Positions 7,437 through 14,889 of a stretch of DNA of 26,316 nucleotides are shown in pieces. The first letter of the stretch is position 1, and each line of letters begins with the position of its first letter. Made by a program: the position numbers and the translations under genes. The notes under the pieces are model-generated. The model saw nothing but the letters and a program-made list of their open reading frames with translations, was not told the origin of the DNA and ran no database searches. Origin of the DNA: an uncultured Verrucomicrobiota bacterium (GTDB lineage: Bacteria; Verrucomicrobiota; Verrucomicrobiia; Limisphaerales; UBA9464); the NCBI GenBank assembly GCA_903925515.1, contig CAIYFP010000061.1, forward strand, positions 1-26,316, in the 5' to 3' direction.

Positions 7437-8069
7437 CTAGGCGTTTCGACGCTTCCAAAGGCCGAAACCAACGAGGCCAAGAGCCGCAGCTGCCGTGTAA
7501 ACTTCGGGCTCCGGCACGGGAGTGACCAATGTGGAGAAATTGCCAAAGGCAAATTCGTTGCCGCCACTGAACAGTTTGATGGTCAGGTTGTTCAGATTGA
7601 CCGGAATCGTCGTGCCGAAGGGCAGTGACAGGCCGTAAGTTGCGAGGATGTCGGTGCTGTAAATGCTACCGCCTCCAGCGATGTCAATGGGTGTCGATAC
7701 GGTCGTCACGCTTAGCACCGAAACCAAAAGATTCTGAGAGTAACCATCGCCGGTGATCGAACCCGTGATCTGGGGAGGCGTTCCTCCAAGTCCCGTCCCG
7801 GTACCCAGCTGAGAGATGTACGTGACCACCGCACCGCTACCCGTTATCGGAGCAGTGGATGCGCTCAATGGCGCGACCGTGGCGGGATAGGCTCCACCAA
7901 ACCATCCGGAAGACCGGACCGGGGTTGCCTGCCCTGGTGTTGTTTGAAACGAAACTTGGTACCCGGTCAGTTGACCAAGAGCCGAAGTGGCAGCAACCAA
8001 GGCTCCTCCCACCATCGCAATTCGGATTGCCTGCTTCATAGAATAAAAATTGTTCCCTCCCGCAGCCAT
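7437..8069 (-). CDS. PEP-CTERM sorting domain protein
   Basis: The 210-residue product has an N-terminal export signal (KQAIRIAMVGGALVAATSA, cleavage near LGQ), a Gly/Ser/Thr-rich low-complexity body without cysteine-rich or catalytic motifs, and the C-terminal sorting tail VPEPEVYTAAAALGLVGFGL followed by WKRRNA. PEP-CTERM proteins are exported, cut near PEP by an exosortase and anchored or released at the surface; no exosortase is in the window. The start at 8069 has GAGGTGG seven bases upstream. An ATG at 8039 (MKQAIR) gives a more compact signal, but its nearest purine tract is about 15 bases away. The codon use is less GC-rich than neighbouring genes. A terminator follows, so it is likely a single-gene unit. 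Confidence 0.85.
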   Translation of the reverse strand: MAAGGNNFYSMKQAIRIAMVGGALVAATSALGQLTGYQVSFQTTPGQATPVRSSGWFGGAYPATVAPLSASTAPITGSGAVVTYISQLGTGTGLGGTPPQITGSITGDGYSQNLLVSVLSVTTVSTPIDIAGGGSIYSTDILATYGLSLPFGTTIPVNLNNLTIKLFSGGNEFAFGNFSTLVTPVPEPEVYTAAAALGLVGFGLWKRRNA

Positions 8070-8100
8070 GATCGAACCACCTCGGGACCGAACCATCAAC

Positions 8101-8118
8101 CTTTTTTTAAATTTTTTC
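8101..8118 (-). promoter_or_regulatory. A/T tract upstream of the PEP-CTERM gene
   Basis: An 18-base run made almost only of A and T (CTTTTTTTAAATTTTTTC on the plus strand) lies 31 bases before the start codon. Nothing else in this GC-rich window is like it. It could be part of the promoter or an UP-type element; no defined -35/-10 pair is clear. Confidence 0.35.
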
Positions 8119-8922
8119 GAACACGCCGAGCCGTGCCTCCGAAGTTGGGACGATTTCCCCGCAAGGCCTGCGACCGAGTGCGCGGTATTCCCTGCATTTC
8201 GGGGGTTTGTCGCTCGCGGCCGGATGGAGTGCAGCCCCACGGCCGGTTTGCCCCCTCCAGCGCAGGACGCAAGGCGTGGCCTTGCGCAGGAACCAGTGCG
8301 CTCGACAAGGTTGGCGCCCACAAGGACCACCTAGGCGAGAACCTTATGGAGCCCTGCAAGGCCGGGTTCAGGGGCAACTTCGTGTTCCTGCTCCGTCACG
8401 GGATCAGCACACGCCTCGCAGGCCGCGCCACGGGGACCAGCAAGACGACCCAAGGCCGCCGCCGGCACCCTCCCGGCCACGACATCCGGGCGTGATTCCG
8501 CCGTGTGTGCGCGCCGGAGGGCCCGCCCCTGATCCTTGATCTGCTTGCCCGCACCAGCCCCATGTCATGACGGTCAAGGAAATTCTCGCCATGATGGACG
8601 AACGCTTTGTGCCGTGCCGGATCACGGCCCGGACGCGGAGGGGCATGCGAGCCGTCCCCGGCCAACGCCGGAGGTCGGGGCGATGACAAGGCGCACGACG
8701 AGCCTTGGACCAGCGAGTGCCCTGCGACGGCATGGTGTCCTCTGTCGACGCCGACGCGGAATGCACCGAAAACGTCGAAGGACTGGTAACGGGGACCCGG
8801 AAGGTCGTGCCTGCGGCCTTCTACCGTTCAACACCCAGATCCCTCCGCTTGGAGTGCCGCAGGCTGACAGACGGGGCGAGCTCGTTTCCCGCACACGCAT
8901 CGAGACGTCACAAGAACCGGCT

Positions 8923-9125
8923 GTCAAAGAGGGCTTCAAGGCATGGAAATGGCCGTCCCATCAAGGCAAGGAGGCCCTGTCGGATCCACCCGAGACCTCA
9001 CCCGGCGAGCGAAGTTGGAATGGGCCGGTCCGGGTTGTAGGCCGGGTGCCCTCACCCGGCGGAAACGTGCCGGGGCCGTCTCGGCTCTGGCTGGATCACG
9101 TCCAGCGGCAGGATTCCGCTGCCAC
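8923..9125 (+). repeat. Interspersed repeat R1, copy B
   Basis: A 203-base direct copy of the segment at 7022-7225, diverged by scattered substitutions but collinear throughout. The CCGGGT/ACCCGG hairpin (9042-9059) is intact. The second hairpin is weakened: CAGCGGCAGGATTCCGCTGCC carries T where copy A has G. Confidence 0.8.
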
Positions 9126-9218
9126 CTTCCATGAAGCCCAAGTGAAAGTGGAAGCGGCTGCCAGCCGCGTGCCCAGCATGTCCCTGTGCAAGCCGTTCCC
9201 GAGCGCCCGCTTCTCGCA

Positions 9219-9242
9219 CCACGCTACGCCGACGGAGCGTGG
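9219..9242. repeat. Palindrome CCACGCT/AGCGTGG
   Basis: A perfect seven-base-pair stem (9219-9225 with 9236-9242) around a ten-base loop ACGCCGACGG. No T-run follows. It may be another REP-like unit. Confidence 0.5.
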
Positions 9243-9258
9243 ACCCAGCACGATCTCT

Positions 9259-9351
9259 TCGTGTCCTCGTGTCTTCGCTTGATCAAAAACAACGACTTGT
9301 CCGGCGATCCCACGCGTCAGGAAGCGCGGAATGGCTCACACGAGGACACGA
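9259..9351. repeat. 14-base perfect inverted repeat
   Basis: TCGTGTCCTCGTGT at 9259-9272 is the reverse complement of ACACGAGGACACGA at 9338-9351, separated by 65 bases. Each arm is itself made of the tandem motif CGTGTCCT/CGTGT. Confidence 0.6.
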
Positions 9352-9370
9352 GGAAGGCTGGCCCATGGGC

Positions 9371-9478
9371 GCCCATGCTGGGTTCATGCCCATCCGCTAC
9401 GACCGCGTGTTGACACGAAGCCCGCCGCGATTCGCCCGACTGCGGATCGCGAGCTTCCCTCCTCCTGTCGCGGGGATT
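9371..9478 (+). repeat. Interspersed repeat R2, copy A
   Basis: This 108-base segment matches the reverse complement of 15115-15223 at roughly 85 percent identity counted by eye, with one single-base gap. Shared blocks include GGGTTCATGCCCATCCGC, CACGAAGCC and GCGGGGATT. It ends 15 bases from the recombinase stop codon. Confidence 0.75.
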
Positions 9479-9492
9479 TGGGCCCCGCCTCC

Positions 9493-10452
9493 TCACGCCC
9501 TCGGGTGCGCCGCGTCGTACACCTCCCGCAGCCGCGCCGCCGACACATGCGTGTACACCTCCGTCGTCTGCAACCGCGCATGACCCAGCATCTCCTGCAC
9601 CGACCGCAGGTCCGCCCCATGGTCCAGCAGGTGCGTCGCGAAGCTGTGCCGCAGCTTGTGCGGCGTCAGCGCCGGGTCCATGCCCGCCGCCGCAAGGTAT
9701 CGCTTCAGGCGCCTCTGCACCTCCGCGGGCGTCACCGCCGAGATCCCCTCCCCCCCGCCAAGGAACGCCGGCTGGCCGGGCTCCGTCGGATGCCCGCTCT
9801 CCTCCCAGTACGCCCGCAAGGCCCGGAGGGCTGGCTCGCCCACCGGCACGTCCCGTTCCTTCTTCCCCTTGCCCATGACCCGGACCCGCCGCCCCGCCAC
9901 GTCCACGCCCTCCACCTTTAGCCCGCACGCCTCGCTGATTCGCAGCCCGCACGAGTACAGCACCTCAAGGATCGCCGCGTCCCGAAGGAACATCACCCCG
10001 GCCGCCTTCCCCGGCCCATCCGGCGATGCCCGGGCCCTCTCCCATTCCTTCAGCGGCGCCGCCAGCAAGCGCGGGATGTCCGGCTCCGCGACGAACCTTG
10101 GCAGCGCCTTCTTGAGCTTGGGCAACCTCAAGCCTCGCGCCGGGCTGCCCTCCACCAACCCCTCCCGGAGCAGCCACCGGTAAAGGGTCCGCAACGCGCT
10201 GAAGTGCAGGGAGACGGTCCCCGCACCGAGCTCGCGCCGCCCGAGTTGCCTGAGGTACAATCGCAGGTCGTCTCGGCCGACCCGCACCCAGTCCGGGTCC
10301 GACCCGCGAGCTGCACGGTACCACCGCGCGAACTCCCGAAGCGAGTGCCCGTAGTTGCGGGCCGTGTAGGCCGAGCAGGCTCGTTCGGTCTCAAGATGGC
10401 CAAGGAACCTTGCCGCGATGGCGTCGCGATCCATTCCCGGCCCTGCCTGCAT
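9493..10452 (-). CDS. Tyrosine recombinase, XerC/XerD type
   Basis: The 319-residue protein has an N-terminal SAM-like core-binding domain (about 10-100) and a C-terminal catalytic domain. The full catalytic set is visible: R171 in SCGLRISEACGL, a lysine in VMGKGKKERDVP (K195/K197), H265 and R268 in TPHKLRHSFATHLLDHGADL, H291 in MLGHARLQTTEVYTH, and nucleophile Y300. Size and motifs fit chromosomal Xer recombinases, which resolve chromosome dimers at dif, more than phage integrases. XerC and XerD cannot be told apart here. An insertion of about ten residues around 138-150 (ERARASPDGPGKAAG) sits at the domain border. The start may instead be the ATG at 10434. It follows the lipoprotein gene by 12 bases, so they are probably cotranscribed. 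Confidence 0.92.
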   Translation of the reverse strand: MQAGPGMDRDAIAARFLGHLETERACSAYTARNYGHSLREFARWYRAARGSDPDWVRVGRDDLRLYLRQLGRRELGAGTVSLHFSALRTLYRWLLREGLVEGSPARGLRLPKLKKALPRFVAEPDIPRLLAAPLKEWERARASPDGPGKAAGVMFLRDAAILEVLYSCGLRISEACGLKVEGVDVAGRRVRVMGKGKKERDVPVGEPALRALRAYWEESGHPTEPGQPAFLGGGEGISAVTPAEVQRRLKRYLAAAGMDPALTPHKLRHSFATHLLDHGADLRSVQEMLGHARLQTTEVYTHVSAARLREVYDAAHPRA

Positions 10453-10464
10453 CGCGGTCGTCCC

Positions 10465-10860
10465 CTAGCGCAGGCGCAGCGCGATTTGCTTGTCGATCTC
10501 GGAGGCAAGGTCCACGTCGCCCATGCCCCCCGTCTTGCGTGCCTGCACCAGCACCCGCGTGATCCGCGGCTCCACCTCGTCCACCCGGACCCACAACGAC
10601 CGCCCGTTCACCCGTCCGGTCAACGTCTGAACCGATTCGTCGTCGCGGGTCGCGGCGACCTCGGCCGTCAGGGCTCCGTTGTAGGCCAAGGTCGCCTTGG
10701 CCGCCGCGAACACCTGTGCCACGGGCCTCTCGTAGCGGCTCTCGATGGTGTCCTTCGAGAACGGCACCCCCGCCCGGTAGCTCCCCTCCTGCGTCTTGTA
10801 GCAGCCGGAAAACGCGAACGCGCCCAATGCAAGCACCGCCACGGCAAGAACCTTCTTCAT
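10465..10860 (-). CDS. Small lipoprotein, DUF3568-like
   Basis: The 131-residue product has a lipoprotein signal peptide: MKKVLAVAVLALGAFAFSGC, with the lipobox FSGC and lipidation cysteine C20. The mature part resembles DUF3568 proteins, small exported lipoproteins of unknown function with an alpha/beta layout: VAQVFAAAKATLAYNGAL, then strands with the TGRVNGRSLWVRVDEVEP segment and RVLVQARKTGG. The ATG at 10860 is chosen because it gives the lipobox signal and has GGAG nine bases upstream; an ATG ten codons earlier adds a non-signal leader. It is the first gene of a leftward pair with the Xer recombinase; no functional link is evident. Confidence 0.8.
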   Translation of the reverse strand: MKKVLAVAVLALGAFAFSGCYKTQEGSYRAGVPFSKDTIESRYERPVAQVFAAAKATLAYNGALTAEVAATRDDESVQTLTGRVNGRSLWVRVDEVEPRITRVLVQARKTGGMGDVDLASEIDKQIALRLR

Positions 10861-10999
10861 GGGCAAAAACTCCAACCCCAACCCCCCCATGCGTCAACCA
10901 CGTTCCCACCGCGCGCCGCATCCGAGGGCACGCCGCCCGCCCGGACGCACCACCGTTTCCGACCTTGAACCCTGTCGGCCGACCCCTCACAAAACGCCC
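10861..10999. promoter_or_regulatory. Divergent intergenic region (lipoprotein / sugar isomerase)
   Basis: This 139-base gap lies between two divergent genes and should contain promoters for both. I see no clear -35/-10 pair, operator palindrome or riboswitch-like structure in it. Confidence 0.3.
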
Positions 11000-11914
11000 A
11001 TGAAACTCGGGTTTGTCTCCGCCATCCTCCCGGAACTCCCCCTCGCGGAAGTCCTCGCCTTCGCTGCCCGCGAGCATTTCCATGCCGTCGAGCTCATGTG
11101 CTGGCCCTCCGGCAAGGCCGAGCGCCGCTTCGCCGGCGTCACCCACATCGACGTCGCCAACCTCTCCACGACCTCCGCCTCCGCAGTCCACGAACTCTGC
11201 AACGCCCACGGCGTCGCCATCTCCGGCCTGGGCTACTACCCCAACCCCCTCGACCCCGACCCCGCCGTCTCCGGGACCGCCGTCGAGCACCTCCGCCGAG
11301 TCATCGACGCCGCCGCGCTCCTCGGCGTCGGCGTCGTCAACACGTTCGTCGGGCGCGACTGGACCCGCGGCGTGGACGACAACTGGCCGCGCTTCCTCGC
11401 AACATGGCGCCCGCTCGTGCGGCACGCCGAGGAGCGCGGCGTCCGTGTCGGGATCGAGAACTGCCCCATGCTGTTCACCCAGGACGAATGGCCCGGCGGC
11501 AAGAACCTTGCCACCAGCCCCGCCATCTGGCGCCGCATGTTCTCCGACATCCCCAGCGAAGCCTTCGGCCTGAACTACGACCCCTCCCACATGGTCCTCC
11601 AGCAGATGGATCCCTTCCAACCCCTCCGCGAGTTCCAGTCACGCCTCGTCCATGTCCATGCCAAGGACGTCCGAATCCAACGCCATCGCCTCGACGACGT
11701 GGGCGTCTTCGCCCACCCGCTCCAATGGCACCAACCGCGCATCCCCGGCCATGGCGAGCTCGACTGGGGCCGGTTCATGGGCACCCTCCGCGAGACCTCC
11801 TACCGCGGACCCGTCTGCATCGAGGTCGAGGACGACACCTTCGGCCGCGACCTCGCCGGCCGGCAATCCGCCCTCCGCGTCGCCGGGCAGGTCCTTCGCC
11901 CCTTCTTCGGATGA
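11000..11914 (+). CDS. Sugar phosphate isomerase/epimerase (AP-endonuclease-2-like TIM barrel)
   Basis: The 304-residue protein belongs to the xylose-isomerase-like TIM-barrel family (AP_endonuc_2). Metal-ligand positions of the family are visible: E153 in VGIENCP, D194 and H197 in LNYDPSHM, H218/H220 in RLVHVHAKD, and E275 in VCIEVEDD. The N-terminal strand MKLGFVSAILPE and GYYPNPLD segment are common in members annotated as sugar phosphate isomerases. The product class (epimerase, isomerase, or dehydratase of an oxidised sugar) is not decidable. The ATG at 11000 fits the family start; the frame is open further upstream without protein-like content. It shares ATGA with the Nudix gene downstream. 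Confidence 0.88.
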   Translation: MKLGFVSAILPELPLAEVLAFAAREHFHAVELMCWPSGKAERRFAGVTHIDVANLSTTSASAVHELCNAHGVAISGLGYYPNPLDPDPAVSGTAVEHLRRVIDAAALLGVGVVNTFVGRDWTRGVDDNWPRFLATWRPLVRHAEERGVRVGIENCPMLFTQDEWPGGKNLATSPAIWRRMFSDIPSEAFGLNYDPSHMVLQQMDPFQPLREFQSRLVHVHAKDVRIQRHRLDDVGVFAHPLQWHQPRIPGHGELDWGRFMGTLRETSYRGPVCIEVEDDTFGRDLAGRQSALRVAGQVLRPFFG

Positions 11915-12420
11915 ACCCCCTCCCGCCCCGCTCGCTCTTCCGGCATTGCCCCCGCTGTGCCGCGCCCCTGCCCACTCCATCCGATGACCCACGCCTCCAC
12001 TGCGAGGCGTGCGGCCTCGTGTACTACCTCAACAGCGCCGTCGCCGTCGCCGTCTTCGCCGCCCGCAAGGACGGCCGCGTCGTGTTCCTCAGGCGCTCCC
12101 GCCCGCCTGCCATGGGCCGGTGGGCGCCGCCGGGCGGTTTCATCGACATCGGCGAGGCCGCCGAGGCCGCCGCCGCGCGCGAGCTTCGGGAGGAAACGGG
12201 GCTTGCCATCGATTCCCTTCGCTTCCTTGGCTCATGGCCCAACCGCTACGAGTTCAAGGAGGTCGTCTATCCGGTCCTCGACTTGTTCTTCACCGCCCGC
12301 GCCATCGACCCAGACCGTGCCCGGCCCATCGAGGAGGCCGAGGAACTGGCATGGCTGCATCCCCTCGACGTGGACCCCGCCTCCATGGCGTTCCCGTCCA
12401 TGACGTCCGCCTTGATCTAA
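11911..12420 (+). CDS. Nudix hydrolase with N-terminal zinc ribbon
   Basis: The 169-residue protein begins with a zinc-ribbon: C13-x2-C16 and C31-x2-C34. It is followed by a Nudix fold with a perfect Nudix box, G76-x5-E82-x7-R90-E91-x2-E94-E95-x-G97 (GEAAEAAAARELREETGL). Zinc-ribbon Nudix enzymes include NudC-like NADH pyrophosphatases, but this one is shorter than NudC and lacks its SQPWPFPxS segment. I therefore call a general nucleoside-diphosphate-linked hydrolase. The start overlaps the upstream stop as ATGA, so translation is probably coupled to the sugar isomerase. It converges on trpB with 39 bases between. Confidence 0.88.
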   Translation: MNPLPPRSLFRHCPRCAAPLPTPSDDPRLHCEACGLVYYLNSAVAVAVFAARKDGRVVFLRRSRPPAMGRWAPPGGFIDIGEAAEAAAARELREETGLAIDSLRFLGSWPNRYEFKEVVYPVLDLFFTARAIDPDRARPIEEAEELAWLHPLDVDPASMAFPSMTSALI

Positions 12421-12459
12421 CTCCAGCAACAGCCCTGACCCGCTCCCCGCTCCCCGCAC

Positions 12460-13688
12460 CTACACCGGCATCTTCAACCCGACCTTCTGCGCCACCTGCA
12501 TCACGTCCTTGTCGCCCCGGCCCGACACGTTCACGAGGATGATCTGGTCCTTGCCCATGCCCGGCGCGCGCCGGATGGCTTCCGCCACCGCATGGGCCGA
12601 CTCCAGCGCCGGGATGATCCCCTCCGTCCGCCCCAGCCGCATGAACGCCTCCAAGGCCTTGTCGTCCGTCGCGTAGGTGTATTCGACGCGCCCTTGGTCA
12701 TGGAGCCATGCGTGCTCGGGCCCCACCGCCGCGTAGTCCAGTCCGGCCGACACCGAGTGCGTCAACTGGATCTGCCCGTGGTCGTCCTGGAGGATGTAGG
12801 AGCGCGTGCCCTGCAACACGCCCAGCGAGCCCCCATGGAAGCGCGCCGCATGTTGCTCGGGCAGGATGCCGTGTCCGCCGGCCTCCACCCCACCATCGCC
12901 ACGCCCGGGTCGTTCAGGAACGGGTAAAACAACCCGATCGCGTTCGACCCGCCGCCCACGCACGCCATGAGGCAGTCCGGCAGCCGCCCCTCCTTCTCAA
13001 GAATCTGACGGCGCGCCTCGTCGCCGATCACCCGGTGGAAGTTCCGCACCATGACCGGGTACGGGTGCGCCCCGTATGCCGTCCCGAGGATGTAGTGGGT
13101 GGACCGCACATGGGTCACCCAGTCGCGCATCGCCTCGTTCACCGCCTCCTTCAACGTGCGCTGCCCCGCCTGCACCGGCACCACCTCCGCCCCCAGCATC
13201 TTCATCCGGTACACGTTCAACGCCTGCCGTTCGCAATCGACGGCGCCCATGTAGATGACGCACTGGAGACCGAACATCGCCGACACCGTCGCCGTGGCCA
13301 CGCCGTGCTGGCCCGCGCCCGTCTCCGCGATGATGCGCGTCTTGCCCATGCGCCGTGCCAGCAGGACCTGCCCGAGCGCGTTGTTGATCTTGTGCGCGCC
13401 CGTGTGCAGCAGGTCCTCCCGCTTCAGGTAAATCTTCGCCCCGCCCAGCTCGCGCGTCAGCCGCTCCGCAAGGTACAAGGGCGTCGGCCGACCCACGAAC
13501 TCCGACAGGTAGTACGACAGCTCCTTCTGGAAGGCCGGGTCCGCCTGCGCCCGGAAGTACTCCTCCTCCAGTTGCTGCAACGGATGCACCAAGGTTTCCG
13601 GCACGTACCTCCCCCCGAACCGCCCGAAATGCCCCTCCGCGTCCGGCATCGCCGCGCTCGCAAACCCGCTCCCTGCTGGTGCTGTCAT
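12460..13688 (-). pseudogene. trpB: Tryptophan synthase beta chain, frameshifted
   Basis: TrpB joins indole and serine to tryptophan with PLP. The first frame runs from ATG 13688 (with AAGGAGG at 13696-13702, seven bases before) and carries the PLP lysine K100 in LLHTGAHKINNALGQ, E122 in AETGAGQHG and the phosphate loop GGGSNAIG (245-252). At residue 267 the family sequence VGVEAGG is broken: the plus strand has CCCC at 12888-12891 where five C would keep frame. The rest continues in the next frame with EAGGHG, HAARFHGGSLGVL, SVSAGLDY, EGIIPALESAHA and VNVSGRGDKD, to the stop at 12460. Read through, the protein would be about 409 residues, full length. As written, the first frame ends near 12762 at about 308 residues. 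Either a real null allele or a homopolymer sequencing error; no trpA or other trp gene is adjacent. It lies 49 bases after moeB. Confidence 0.9.
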
Positions 13689-13695
13689 GGTTGTT

Positions 13696-13702
13696 CCTCC
13701 TT
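13696..13702 (-). promoter_or_regulatory. Strong ribosome binding site of trpB
   Basis: AAGGAGG, a near-perfect Shine-Dalgarno match, lies seven bases before the ATG at 13688 and rules out the longer frame that begins at 13766 inside the end of moeB. Confidence 0.75.
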
Positions 13703-13737
13703 CTCCCGCCACGTTCCAACGCGCCTTGCGCCCGGCC

Positions 13738-14889
13738 CTAGTACTTCGGCACCGACGGGTCCACATGGTCCGACCACGCCGAGATGCCCCCCTTCACGGA
13801 CTTCACGTACTTGTACCCGCGTTCGCGCAGGAAGTTCAGCGCCTTCAACGAGCGCACCCCGCCCTTGCAATGCAGGTAGTACTGCGCGTTCGCGTCCAGC
13901 TCCGTGAACCGCTGCGGCAAGAGGCTCAGCGGCACCAACGTCGTGCCCGCCACCCGGGCGATCGCATGCTCGTCCGGCTCCCGAACGTCGATCACGCGGA
14001 TGCCCAGCGACGGGTTGTCCAAGGCCTTCTTCATGTCGTGCACCGTCACCTCGTCGGGGCTGGCGCCCGCCGCCACCGGCTCGGGTACCACGCCGCAGAA
14101 CTGCTCGTAGTCGATCAACGCCTTGATTGTCGGCGCGTCCCCGCAGATCGGGCACTTGGGATCCCGGCGCAGCTTGAGCTCGCGGAACTTCATGTCCAAG
14201 GCGTTGAACAACATCAGCCGCCCGACCAACGACGACCCCTTCCCCAAGGCCAGCTTCAGGATCTCCGTCGCCTGGATGCACCCGATGATCCCCGGCAACA
14301 CCCCCAGCACCCCGCCCTCCGCGCAGCTCGGCACCATCCCCGGCGGCGGCGGCTCCGGGTACAGGCACCGGTAGCACGGCCCGCCCTTCGTCGGCGCAAA
14401 CACGCTAGCCTGCCCCTCGAACCGGAAGATCGACCCGTACACGTTCGGCTTCCCCAGCAACACGCACGCGTCGTTCGTCAGGTATCGCGTCGGGAAATTG
14501 TCCGTGCCGTCCACCACGATGTCGTACGGCTTCACCAGCTCCAGCGCGTTCTCCGAGCTGATCCGCGTCTTGTGCAGCACCACCTCCACGTTCGGGTTCA
14601 ATCCCGCGATCGTCTCCTTCGCCGACTCCGCCTTCGACCGCCCCACGTCCGCGTCCGCGTGCAGGATCTGACGCTGCAGGTTCGACACGTCCACCGTGTC
14701 GAAGTCCACGATGCCAATCTTCCCGATGCCCGCCGCCGCGAGGTACATCGCGATCGGGCTCCCAAGACCGCCGGCGCCAATGCACAGCACCGACGTGTTC
14801 CGTATCTTCCGCTGCCCCGCCATCCCCACCTCCGGCAGGATCAGGTGGCGCGAATACCGGCGGATCTCCTCGTTCGAAAGCTCGATCAT
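13738..14889 (-). CDS. moeB: ThiF/MoeB-type adenylyltransferase with C-terminal rhodanese domain
   Basis: The 383-residue protein adenylates the C-terminal glycine of a ubiquitin-like sulfur carrier (MoaD or ThiS type). The E1-like domain (1-255) shows the nucleotide loop GAGGLGS (38-44), D130 in DGTDNFPTRY, zinc cysteines C172/C175 and C246/C249, and C189 in PSCAEGGVLGVLPG. The rhodanese domain (about 275-383) has the active loop CKGGVRS with C341, so it could also supply persulfide sulfur, as in MOCS3/Uba4-like and MoeBR proteins. Molybdopterin, thiamine and thio-tRNA or cysteine pathways are all possible; no partner carrier gene is in the window. The ATG at 14889 is preferred; a TTG at 14901 is in frame. 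It probably reads through into trpB. Confidence 0.9.
   Translation of the reverse strand: MIELSNEEIRRYSRHLILPEVGMAGQRKIRNTSVLCIGAGGLGSPIAMYLAAAGIGKIGIVDFDTVDVSNLQRQILHADADVGRSKAESAKETIAGLNPNVEVVLHKTRISSENALELVKPYDIVVDGTDNFPTRYLTNDACVLLGKPNVYGSIFRFEGQASVFAPTKGGPCYRCLYPEPPPPGMVPSCAEGGVLGVLPGIIGCIQATEILKLALGKGSSLVGRLMLFNALDMKFRELKLRRDPKCPICGDAPTIKALIDYEQFCGVVPEPVAAGASPDEVTVHDMKKALDNPSLGIRVIDVREPDEHAIARVAGTTLVPLSLLPQRFTELDANAQYYLHCKGGVRSLKALNFLRERGYKYVKSVKGGISAWSDHVDPSVPKY

Larger units (their letters stand above)
8070..9492. other. 1.4-kb region without a recognised gene
   Basis: No convincing coding frame is seen. The stretch holds the A/T tract, repeat R1 copy B (8923-9125), a palindrome (9219-9242), a 14-base inverted repeat (9259-9351) and repeat R2 copy A (9371-9478). 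Short frames at 8567-8686 and 8705-9040 on the plus strand have partly protein-like starts but match nothing I recognise; they may be gene remnants. The region looks like an accumulation zone for short intergenic repeats. Confidence 0.55.

Noticed and set aside
8567..8686. Forty-codon plus-strand frame beginning MTVKEILAMMDERF
   Set aside because: The start looks protein-like, but it turns Arg-rich and stops; no ribosome site and no recognised family. At best a remnant.
8705..9040. Plus-strand frame of 111 codons in the repeat-rich gap
   Set aside because: It runs into repeat R1 copy B and matches no family I know; probably chance or decayed sequence.
9493..10452. Phage or genomic-island integrase
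   Set aside because: Size and motifs fit Xer recombinases, there is no adjacent tRNA, excisionase or phage gene, and no attachment-site repeats are seen.
12762..12900. Programmed frameshift in trpB
   Set aside because: There is no known recoding in trpB, no slippery heptamer with a downstream structure is evident, and a homopolymer error or mutation is simpler.
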